Shown: in pieces, positions 1-9,646 of the stretch
Layout: the number at the start of each line of letters is the position of its first letter
Position numbering within the stretch: position 1 is the first letter of the stretch
Origin: Periplaneta americana
Taxonomy: Eukaryota > Arthropoda > Insecta > Blattodea > Blattidae
NCBI RefSeq assembly: GCF_040183065.1
Contig: NC_091119.1
Coordinates: 68,514,392 to 68,578,391, forward strand
Reading direction: 5' to 3'
Length of the DNA: 64,000 nucleotides
Translations under genes and position numbers: made by a program
The notes under the pieces: generated by a model
The model's database searches: none
What the model was told of the DNA's origin: nothing
What the model saw: the letters and a program-made list of their open reading frames with translations, nothing else

Positions 1-388
1 TTGAAGGTTTTGAGAAAGAAACAATCTAATATAATCAGGTATCCACTGATAGATGTCTGTGTACTGGAGTTGTAGGGGAGTTGATTGGAAGGGAGAGAGT
101 GAAGCAAAGACAGTTTACTGCGCTGCCCCTTCGACAGCACTATTGCTAATGATCACGATGACATTTTCTCCGATCCCTGCCATACATTCTTCAGCAACTA
201 ACCATGGCTACGTCTCGACTGACTACTTTGTCCTTCCGTGTGAACGGACCACGCTTTCCAGCAAGAAGGAACTGGCGTGGAGCAATCACGATATTTTTAA
301 ATTGACGCGAGCGTTTCACGCCCCGTGGGTACACAAGCCTGCTAAACAGTCAAATGTATTGTCGTAAGAAATGCTATGCTGCACTTGC

Positions 389-390
<2 letters not shown>
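1..390. other. Unassigned flank
   Basis: I recognise no gene, RNA or repeat here. A 104-codon open frame from 53 has no family resemblance that I can see and no splice context, so it is not called. Confidence 0.4.

Positions 391-463
<73 letters not shown>
391..463. repeat. (TTA)n microsatellite
   Basis: Uninterrupted TTA/ATT trinucleotide run of about 24 units. Similar AAT/ATT tracts occur at 28.9, 36.8, 38.7, 52.6, 58.9 and 59.7 kb. Confidence 0.98.
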
Positions 464-544
464 GTCTTTTTCCATGTCAATCGTATTATTTATATTATAT
501 TTTAAGATCTCAAAACTAAAAGAGATCAAACCTACATGCATTTT

Positions 545-1405
545 ATGGTGAAGAGATGCCTTTGTAATGTTCGAGGAGAAGGTAATGGATATTTAAGTTG
601 TCTTTTAAAATCATCGGCGTTTTAGACAGAGCTCGTAACGTGACTGCTACAGCAACATCTTCGAATTTTTCCCCCTTCAAGTTACTGCTCTTCTAGTTAT
701 TAACACGGATTTTTTTGAGGACTGAAAATGGAGGATAATTTAATACTTTCATTTTCAAAAGTCTTAATACGGGCTTCTAAGTGCATATTTTCATGTTTTA
801 ATTCCTTCAAAGTTTCTTCTAGCTCTGTAATTTGGTCCGAAAGCATCTCATTTTCGGATTTCAACATTTTTTTTTTCAAAATATCAATTTTTTCGTGTCA
901 GAGATACTAGGATTAGTGAACACTTGTTCATTTCCATTATTAATTGCAGGACAATAATTTTCTCCCGTGTTCGAGACGCTGGAATCCAACACATTTTCTA
1001 GGATCTTTTTGTTATTTCTCCTCTCCATGCGTTGGGTCCGGCGTTCTGAAGGATCATTATTTGATTCGGGATTAGAATTCGGTATAGGCCTATTTAGATG
1101 GGGTTCAGCTCATTCACGTAATATCCATTTATGTTTCAAAGTTGGAAGCTCCGTTTTAAGATCCCTTTCATAATAATTTTCACCAAAATGATAAGATCAG
1201 ACTGTTGCGTTTTCTTCATTGAAAGAATCTTCCCTTTTACACAAATATGCCCATCTTTTCCTACGCACATCTTATTTAGGGAATCTGTGGAAAGTGATAC
1301 TCGCGCGGGCAGAAATCCTTGTTGTAGGCTGTTTGAGCAGGTAGCAATAGCGCATACAAAAGGCTTTTTTTCTTGTTTTGTTTTCGCAATAGCTACTTTC
1401 AATAG
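545..1405 (-). pseudogene. P-element-like THAP transposase fragment
   Basis: Read on the minus strand, this stretch gives in order a decayed THAP-type domain (CAIATCSN near the start; later SYHFGENYYERDLKTEL, the position of the usual C-x2-H half with the Cys codon now a stop), a charged linker, a coiled coil with heptad Leu/Ile/Met (SENEMLSDQITELEETLKEL), and the start of a transposase core (EDVAVAVTLRALS, then KYPLPSPRTLQRHL). THAP, coiled coil and the 'PLPS.RTL' block in this order are typical of P-element/THAP9-like transposases. Several frameshifts and stops separate the blocks, and the catalytic part is absent. It is a dead DNA-transposon remnant, not a host gene. Exact ends are not visible. 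Confidence 0.6.
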
Positions 1406-1961
1406 TACGTCATAATGTTAGTCCTTAGAACTAGACCAATTAAATTTATATTTCAGTTATGCAATATACGGTCTTAGGACATATTTTGACTGAGAAAGAT
1501 AGCATAAACATTATTTATATTAACATTTTCCAGAAATTATTATTAAAACAAATGACCTTATGATGAAACTTACTTGTATGTACAGAATGAAGTAGCTCTA
1601 TTAAACCTAACACAAAAATATGTACAATCACTATTTACAAACACAAAAAACAAACAATTTTCACTCAAACCCTCAAACTACTGTAAGACTGGTAATCCCC
1701 GCCACTTGGAGTGTACAGTACGATTATTTAGTCCTGACAGTCGCCGGAGATGTGCGCCTAGATCAGGCGAATCCATTTAGTTACGCCAAGGGGTGTATGG
1801 GTTATTCATTCGCTTGCCTTCGAAGCGATCGGGATGTCATGCGTGCGGTGGAGCGGCATGTTTCCAGTACAATTAAGCTGTACTGCATTCCTTTACCGAC
1901 CGCTCGCCCTTATCTCTACTCCGGAACTTTTCCCCTCTTTCGCGTCGCTGAGCTGTCAGGA
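1406..1961. other. No recognisable feature
   Basis: AT-rich up to about 1,680, then more GC-rich sequence that may be the 3' flank of the mariner-type copy that follows. A plus-strand open frame at 1,620-2,147 overlaps the transposase in antisense and is treated as a shadow. Confidence 0.4.
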
Positions 1962-3143
1962 CTAAATAAGCGGTCTGTACAACGGCTGACGCCAGAGACA
2001 GAGTTTGCTACCGCGCATCCAGTTCATGACATGTACCGTGTTATACTTACAGTGGCATGTACGAACTATTTTTACCATGTTTGCGGCCACTTTTTTGAGC
2101 ACGCGCACACTGATGTTGTTAATCTCCGTTGTTATGGTACTCTTTAGTTCCTCCAGAGTGTGCGGTCTGTTTTTGTATACCCTTCCTTTAAGATAACCCC
2201 ACATAAAGAAATCTGGGGACGTCAAATAGGAGGTCATGGACGCTACAATCCTCGAAAAATGATACGCTCACCCAAAAGCTCGCGCAAAAACTGCATGGTT
2301 TCATTAGATGTGTGACATATGGCACTGTCCTGCTGGAACCAACAATCACATTCATCACTGTCAAGAAGCGCAATAAACTGTATAATGATATCTATGTACA
2401 CAACACTGGGCACTGTAGTTTCAAAGAAAGTGGAGCCCACTATACGACGACGTGAAACGGCACACTACACTCCAATTTCTTTAGAGTGTAAGGGGGTTTC
2501 ATGGAACACATGTGGATTTTCGGTGGACCAAATTCGAGAGTTTTGACTGTTCATGTAACCACTAAGGTGAAACCACGCCTCACCTGTGAAGAACACACGG
2601 TCAAGCTCTGCAATTCCATGGTTGTCAACTAATGACCGCAACCATGTAAGCTACAGTACACTACGCGATTTTGTTTATTAGGCTCCTTGAATTCTTGAAC
2701 ACTGCGTACATGATAAGCACGAAAATGTAACCGCTTCATCGCTCTCTGAGCACTTCCACATGAACTCTAAGAGTGGAGCTCAGAGTCTCCGCGAACGTTT
2801 TGAAGGCGAACGCTCCATCACATTTCTCACCTCAGCCAGTTTAGCAGGAGTTAAAATGGCCGGTCTCCCGGTTCTCTTCTTGTCTGCAACTGACGATTAC
2901 TCTCGTTATGGTCGAATTGTTGGGCACTACCACATCCGGATAATTCGTCTACAACACGTGTACAAGGACGACTGGAAAAATAATGTTCAACAACGAAACA
3001 TCGTTGCTCTTTGGAAAACGACATGTTTGCCGAGCAATAAACAAAGAACTATTGCAAGCGTCAGTGTATACATACACATCACAATGACGACAAGGTTTGT
3101 TGCTGTTAATACCCATGATGCGGTAGCCGATAGCACTTTCCAA
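1962..3143 (-). pseudogene. Tc1/mariner-superfamily transposase pseudogene
   Basis: The minus strand shows a broken DDD/E transposase. From N to C: a decayed leader (3,143-2,949), WLRSLVDNHGIAELDRVFFTGEAWFHL near 2,640-2,560, WSTENPHVFHETPLHSKEIGV, CDCWFQQDSAICHTSNE near 2,340 with the second catalytic Asp (QQD), FLRELLGERIIFRG, then SPDFFMWGYLKGRVYKNRPHT near 2,210 with the third acidic position. Frameshifts are present, and a stop stands where Trp is usual at about 2,465. The first acidic residue is replaced in FFTGEAW. The order and motifs match mariner-like transposases. It cannot encode an active enzyme. Confidence 0.8.
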
Positions 3144-3289
3144 CTGAATTACTCAATATAGACACCATAATTTTAATGTGAGCGACTTTTGGAGCGCTCG
3201 TATTAGGCAAGACCCATAGGCCTATAATCAATGCTTTTTTCTTAACGTGAAATCCTCTATAATTACTTTCTTCTCACAGGATCTGGGAG

Positions 3290-4440
3290 TTATCTTCGGC
3301 ATGGAGTTCCACCTCCTTGGCCACCAAATATCTTCATTGAGTCATTCCACTTCAAACAGGACAAATATAAAGGAAATTTAACCTTGATGTTTTTTATTTC
3401 TGTCAAATTTTTTGTTCGATTGAAGGAACAAAAATAAAATTTAAGGGATACAGGGTTACATACAATCTGTGAAATCATATCTTTGTAATTTCTCAGTCGT
3501 AGATTGGCTGTTAATTTCGCAATGTTTCCACCATCAATTAACAACTTTATATTCTCATGATGACCACACACATACAGACTGAATGAGTACTACTCGCTCC
3601 AGGAAGCACACATTGTTTTGGTCTTAGTTCCGCAAATTTTTAAAAACTAATTTGTATGTCTGAATATTTAACCTTAAAAGCTCAAAATGTTTCTTTTAAA
3701 TCTGATAACAATAATCTTTTCTGTTTCTGTACTTTGTGGCCGTCTTCTTTTACAGAAACGAAGTTTTACTTTCTCGCCATGATGCGACTTATATCATTAT
3801 TAGTGTAATGGTCAATTAAGTACTTTTTCCACTATGGATGTGTCTAAAGTTTATCCAATTCTAGATTCTGGATTTGAGAGAATTCCCCTCTCTGCAGCTA
3901 AGTTTTTTGCAACACTGATCATGTGATTAGATGCATCACAGTGTTCCCTAATTTTACTGTATGACCACTCTTCAAATATATAGTATTGACAGAAGTCAAT
4001 AGTGTTTCCGAAACACTCTGGTAGCTTATTAATTATGTCACCGCTACTCTTCTCATCTGGTGTTGTTTCTACTTCCTCTTTTCTCAACGCGAAAAATCTT
4101 TTCCTTATGTGTCTGTTTTATTTTCTGATATTTCTGTTAGGGATAATTCTTCTGTGATAATTTCTTCTTCTTAATTGATGTCTCACCCTTGACATCAAAC
4201 TTTCATTAAAATTATCAATGTCCGTCACTGACACCTCTGACACCTCTGAATTATTTATCAATTTCCGAATTGCCTGTTGTTTCTTCTTCAATGTTCTGGA
4301 CACTAGAACCGCCTAAGATATCAACACTGCTGGTTTGAACAGCACTTGATTCACTAATATTTGACATTAACAAAATTTTCTTACGACAATTTTCACAAAT
4401 CCTAAGATTGTACGACAACTTAATGTGTTGCATTTTCAAT
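3290..4440 (-). pseudogene. Decayed ORF of an uncharacterised transposon-type family
   Basis: Minus-strand blocks in order: LRICENCRKKILLMSN (a C-x2-C pair) near 4,400, a Ser/Val-rich linker, TLKKKQQAIRKLINNSEVS, then EEWSYSKIREHCDASNHMIS followed by AKNLAAERGIL near 3,900. A gap follows, then KFAELRPKQCVLPGASSTHS and the stretch GHHENIKLLIDGG at 3,640-3,520. I recall this combination from a multi-copy arthropod protein family linked to transposons, but cannot name a transposase superfamily. Stops and frameshifts separate the blocks. The Cys-rich start suggests a zinc-binding N-terminus. It is a pseudogene and lies next to the mariner-type copy without any shared boundary I can see. Confidence 0.5.
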
Positions 4441-5749
4441 TTTTAAGCATGTTGGAAGTCACGCACCTTAATTTCCCTTTCTTAAACCTACGACTATGAT
4501 TGCTTATTTTGAAAGGATTAAAACACTGATCATGTCTAGGTTCTGTTATTACTCATTGTGATTAGCCTACACACTAATTGCACCAACTAAAAACAATAAC
4601 AGAAACTACGCCACACACACTCGCGGTAATACTATAGTACAGTGTTATTAATGCCCTAACGTTTGAAAATCTCGGAACAAACTGAAGAGAATTCATTCCG
4701 CCTTGGACCTGGATTAGGTATGGTATTGTATATCCCAGCCAATCTTCTCCAGACATAAACAAAGAGGACTGACATTCGCCAGTGTGATGTCGCATGCCAG
4801 ACTTCAGCCAACAGTTAACAGTGTGCCGCTACAAGGGATTAAGAGCGCAACAGAGCTCTATGCGCGTATTTATTTAGTATTTTTTTACTCTGTCATTTAT
4901 TGCTTTTCCACTATGAAATTTTGGTCTACTTACACATAATTAAATGGAGAACATGCTGATAATTTAATGGTATTCTAAGTTTGCTAACATTATGAACAAC
5001 AAAATTAACCTATATAATAATTATGGCATAAAGTACTGTGAATACATAAAAATGGAAAGTGATTATACACAGGCTAAAAGCCTGATATTTAACCTTCCAA
5101 ATGAAACTAACCTCGATTTCATACGATACACATAATGGGAGAAACGAATGTTTGTATATGCCAATGTGTACAATTTTTCAATAATTTTGATGCTGTATAG
5201 ATCTCAAAATAACCAGAACTGGGGCCAAGAAAAATAATATGGGTCTCTTATTTTTACCCTTAGAAAGCATACAAGAAGTTTCAAACAATTCTAAAAATAT
5301 GAGATCAAAAATTTGTCCGGTCTGACGTGGAATGACTCCATTGCATATAAAGCCGACACCTTTACATTTATACTTTGCTCCAAAACATGACGCCCTTCCT
5401 TCACACCTTTCACCACTTAACTGTAGAAACGAGCAAGGGGTAAAATTTACAAGCGTCTAGCTGTAGCAAACAGGAGTCTCAATTTCTGCGTGTCTGATGG
5501 GTCGGGAGAGATTGGTCGAGATCGGTCGTCTGCCGTTGTAAGAGCCATCTCGTGTATGTGTATATATACGCGTATTAGACTGTGGTCTATATCGTGTAGG
5601 CCAATGCCATCATCCTGGCGGCAGCCTTCGAAATCTCATAGAATTGTCTGTGTTTTTTCTGTAATTTGTTAAATTTGTTTCTCTATTTATTTGTGCTATT
5701 TAGATGTGTATTGATATAATGTAACTAGTAATAACCATACTTTTTATGT
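4441..5749. other. Intergenic, with one dispersed repeat
   Basis: Mostly AT-rich without coding signal. Positions 5,461-5,530 (including GAGATTGGTCGAGATCGGTCG-like sequence) reappear in reverse orientation at about 12,500-12,565, so this is one copy of a short dispersed repeat of unknown class. Confidence 0.5.
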
Positions 5750-6710
5750 AAGTTTTGTGGTTCCTCAGTTTTCTTATAAACGTAATGTACAAACTCATAA
5801 GAAAGTAAAGCATGTTGTGAAAGTAAGCAAGTCCTTCAAGTGCGATTATTATGACGCGCAGTTCAATCATGTGAAGAATCTTAAAAGGCATGAAATTAAA
5901 AAAAAAAACAAAACAAAACAAAAAAAAAACATAATAATGTATATAATAGGTTTAAAAGTGACAAAATCTTTAAATGTGAAATGTGTGATGCTCAGTAATC
6001 AAGAAAACAAACTCTGAAATAACACGAAAGTCAGGTGCATCAGTTAGAAGCAGTGACGCGTAAGAATGTATCAAAACATCATTGCTCTCTTTGTTCATAT
6101 GAAACAACCAAATATGAATGATTCAAACATTATAATGAAATTCATAATATATCACAACTAAATCGGAAACATTTCTAAATTTAGAAGAAGTTCATAAATG
6201 GAAGAAAAACACAGAAGTGGAGACCAGAGAAAACTTTATATACAGTAAGTTAGAGCGTGTCAGAAAACAGCAAGTAACATTAAGCATCACTATTTTTCCT
6301 GTTACCACAGTTGAGTATTACATGCCTACGTGAAACAGACAAAGGCATATATACAAATACAGGGCAGCAAAAATTAATGCTTTTTGTCCGGCCAGTATGA
6401 AAATAAGAGAGTTGGAAGTTATAATTTACGGACACACATGTTGGGCATGGAAGTGACCTTGGCCATTTGTTTCTCTCTTCTTCTCAGCCCCTAGAAACAG
6501 CCAGTAAGATAGCTAACAAGATACCATTTGACACCATATTGAATGAGATACGAGACTCTGTCACAGAATCCAGTTTAGAAACAGTACATCTCTTAACTAA
6601 AAAGGACTGTATAATACTGAGAAAGCCTTCAATCTTTCGGAAGAGGGGATGCGTAATGCTGGATACAGGAAGTTACAGAAAGCAGTGATCAGTGTATTCT
6701 GTATTATAAG

Positions 6711-7565
6711 TAGGGAAAGGAAGTTCATGTATTTGCATATTTATTCTCTATCATTGTTTGAATATGCTGAAAGATTATCTACATGAATCACACATTTCTG
6801 AATACAATTATATTACTTTTATTGTGCATTAATGTGCATATTTTGCCTCTATTTATAAAAGCATCATATTTTAACATTTATGCAGGGAACCTGCTTATTA
6901 TGTATGTTTATTTGTCTTTCCCTCATTTTTAAAAGTATGTAACCTTGTAAACACGACTAATTTATGTTTATGAATTTTGAACATAACGATGGCGCCCCCA
7001 TAGGGAGCCTCTTGAGTTAGCAATTAGTATTCCTTTACTGCAGTCTTGAGCAGATTTCGATAGAACAATATCCAGTTTAACATCAGTTCCAAAAAAATGT
7101 AGGAGATAAAGTGAATGAGAAAACAGCAAATATTCTTTCCAAAAACCCTGGATATTATCAACTTAAAGAAATTCAAGATATTCTCGAAGGAAAAACACCC
7201 CAAAAACCAACAAAATGTTCTGTAGAACAGCTCACAGCTTTTGTGCAAGCCCTTCTTACTTCTTGTGACGTAGAACGAAATTTATCGCGCTACAAAGCTA
7301 TGCTGAGAGACAACAGGCAAAGAATGACAACAGAAAACATACGACACTGCTTAGTTGTGAACTGTAACAGCATAAATGGAACATTCAGCAATGAGGCTAG
7401 CATTTCAAAATCCATAGACTGAACGTAAGTTACCTATACCTTATTATTCTGTTAAAATAATCTCAGACTGATAATGAATACTTTGTAGCATATTTATCAA
7501 CAATTTTTACGGCATAAATGCATACATATTCTTCACATTTTTAGGGCATGAACTTCCTTTCCCTG
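6711..7565 (+). mobile_element. 855-bp hAT element inserted in the MULE, with 8-bp TSD
   Basis: The ends are 19-bp inverted repeats differing only at the terminal base: TAGGGAAAGGAAGTTCATG at 6,711-6,729 and its complement (starting CAGGG) at 7,547-7,565. The element is flanked by a perfect 8-bp direct repeat ATTATAAG at 6,703-6,710 and 7,566-7,573. An 8-bp duplication and a YAGGG start are typical of the hAT superfamily. Inside is only the C-terminal end of a transposase, so this is an internally deleted, non-autonomous copy. Confidence 0.9.
7111..7422 (+). pseudogene. hAT transposase C-terminal fragment
   Basis: An open stretch of about 100 codons inside the 855-bp hAT element. It contains LSKNPGYYQLKEIQDILEG, then TSCDVERNLSRYKAML and NRQRMTTENIRHCLVVNCNS. 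The (S/T)SCDVERxxSxYK block is the conserved C-terminal dimerisation region of hAT transposases, of the type common in BED/CGGBP1-like insect elements. The catalytic N-terminal parts are deleted. Its lack of stops suggests the insertion is younger than the host MULE. It should not be read as a host gene. Confidence 0.8.
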
Positions 7566-7691
7566 ATTATAAGCCACAAGGAACTGCTCCTGACATGACA
7601 GCACATTTTTTGAAAGAAGAAGATTTTGTTCTTATAATACAAAGCCCAGGGAGAAATTTTAAAAACATATGGCTCAGAGAAAGTAATAATT

Positions 7692-7934
7692 GAGGGCTTT
7701 GCCGGAAGAAAGGCGGATAGACCTATATGCCCTTCTCCGGAAAAACGGTTTAAAATGTAGTGAATAATTCGCTAATTATAATAGCGGAATTTTGTTTTGA
7801 TTGTACTGTACATACCTGCAGGACAGGGCTGCATGCGTGTATAACATTTTATTCAGGTGCGTTTTAAAATCTTAGATTGCATGTATCTCATTTAGCCATA
7901 TTGACGTATACGCCCTTTTTCCGGCAAACCCCTC
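7692..7934. mobile_element. 243-bp MITE inserted in the MULE
   Basis: About 35-bp imperfect terminal inverted repeats, GAGGGCTTTGCCGGAAGAAA at the left and, reading in from the right, GAGGGGTTTGCCGGAAAAAG. It is flanked by AATT at 7,688-7,691 and 7,935-7,938. Removing the element and one AATT rejoins the MULE frame just before THGMGDYG. The TSD length is not certain because the flank is AT-rich. No coding capacity. Confidence 0.8.
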
Positions 7935-9060
7935 AATTATTGATGGTAGGGCCTACCCATGGTATGGGTGATTATGGATTTCAACTTATCGCAATAATGA
8001 CAGTTGATGAAATGAATCAGGGATTTCCAGGGACTTTCTTAATATCTAATAGGACAGATGAAAATGTGCTATCTTTTGTTTTTTAATTGTGTTAAACAAG
8101 AAATTGGTATCCTGGCCACAAAATCTTCATGAGTGACATGAAAGAAGAATTTTATAAAGGTTTACGAAAATGTCCAGCTTTGGCATCAAATTTTTTGGAT
8201 TAGGACTCTAAATTATACCGGGAAGCTAGAAGGCGAATGAAGAACTTCCAAGTGCCTGGGCAATAGATATTACTACAGTGCGAGCGAGAAGTTTCTCCGC
8301 AGTGCTTCTGTAGCCACTGTGCAGCCGAGAATCCACCAGGCAGAGAATTCAAGTGGCAGCACTGGCCGCTAAGCATATGATTGACTGGGGATGTGAGGTT
8401 GTCAAACCGGAATTAATGGGAAAATGTCAACTTTCTACAAGATTAATTACCAGCTGTCTACAGGATTGCTACAACTAATGGAGCTGCGGAGGGACTTTTG
8501 GATCGCACTGTATAAAGCTTGGGTAACTGCGATGGGCCCTCCCGATAAACGCTTGTTTTACACCTGGCACATCGAAAAAGTATGGAGTAAGAACATTAGG
8601 AATAAAATAAACGATTTAACCTAGCAGGCAGTAACATACAAGTATTTACGAGTTCTTCACACAGAAAATGACGAGAACACTTATGCTAAACTTTTGGTAG
8701 GAATCCTTCAGTATTTAACAGGTGATACTGAATTATCATTATTTTTTTAATATTTTACTACTACTGCATGAAGAACGTAGTGTGTTGGGCCTGCTGCCGT
8801 AGGAAATAATTGTGGTATAGATATTAATATGCACATAGAACGGATGCAACGTAGTGCTCTAAAGCACATATACCTACACTGTAAAAAAAAACAAGAAGAC
8901 TAGACAAAGACATATCAACTCTCATGAAATTAACCAGAGATAGACTATTCGACAGACTGACCGTTTTGAACAAAAGAGAAATACAAAAACAAATCTGATA
9001 TGAGCAAGCCAATCCGCAAAGAAGTTCTAAATATTTCTCTGTCACTTTTGCAAAGAAATG

Positions 9061-9646
9061 AAACAGATCAATAAAATATATGTACAGTTCATGTTTCTTT
9101 AGTGTTGTTGTTTGTTTGTTATTTAGTAATATTGTATTTGTTAAGTTCGTTTCTTCATAAGACAGTTTATTCATTTTATCCTGACATTATCTATGGGTGG
9201 CAAGATTTATATACAGTGATGTACAGTTCAGCAGTGTAAAGTGAAAAACTGGTATCTACACATTCATTTGTAGATTGGATTTAAATGGTGAGTGACCTAT
9301 ATGGTATTTCATAACATACTATTAATGATGTTCTTATATTAATTATTTATGTTGGATTTAATCAATTTTTTGTGGGGATATTCATATTATGTTAGTACAA
9401 TATAGGAACCTTACATGCAGGAAACAAGCATCGAACCAAAATCACACATGCGCGACTGATTTCACTCGACCCAACAGTACAATCGTTAATGTTTTATTGT
9501 GCAATCGTTACTTATTAATTATAAATAAGATACACTTTAGAAGTGTAGGTCTAAAAGCAATTGGCGTACAAATGTATGTAACACTTATTAGACCACTACA
9601 CCTATTCATTTCAAGAGAAACACAATATCTGAGACTTAGAATAAAT
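9061..9646. other. No recognisable feature
   Basis: AT-rich spacer between the MULE and the next element. A 108-codon frame starting at 9,389 runs across the left end of that element and shows no family motif. Confidence 0.4.

Larger units (their letters stand above)
5750..9060 (+). pseudogene. Zinc-finger MULE (Mutator-like) transposase pseudogene, twice interrupted
   Basis: Plus-strand blocks in order: C2H2-like fingers (FKCDYYDAQFNHVKNLKRHE near 5,840; FKCEMCDAQ near 5,970; CSLCSYETTKYE then FKHYNEIH near 6,090), then KINAFCPASMKIRELE near 6,380, GHTCWAWK, LETASKIANKIPFDTILNEI near 6,490, EEDFVLIIQSPG near 7,620, THGMGDYGFQL near 7,950, FPGTFLISNRTDENVLSF, then FWIALYKAWVTAMGPPDKRL with WHIEKVW near 8,510-8,590, and a tail HIERMQRSALKHIY near 8,830. 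The order and motifs fit MULE transposases with an N-terminal zinc-finger region. There are many frameshifts, several stops, a finger Cys changed to Tyr, and two later insertions (6,711-7,565 and 7,692-7,934). Removing both insertions restores the continuity of the transposase blocks. No MULE terminal repeats were located. Confidence 0.75.

Noticed and set aside
53-367. 104-codon frame at the window start
   Set aside because: No motif, no splice context, and ends at the microsatellite.
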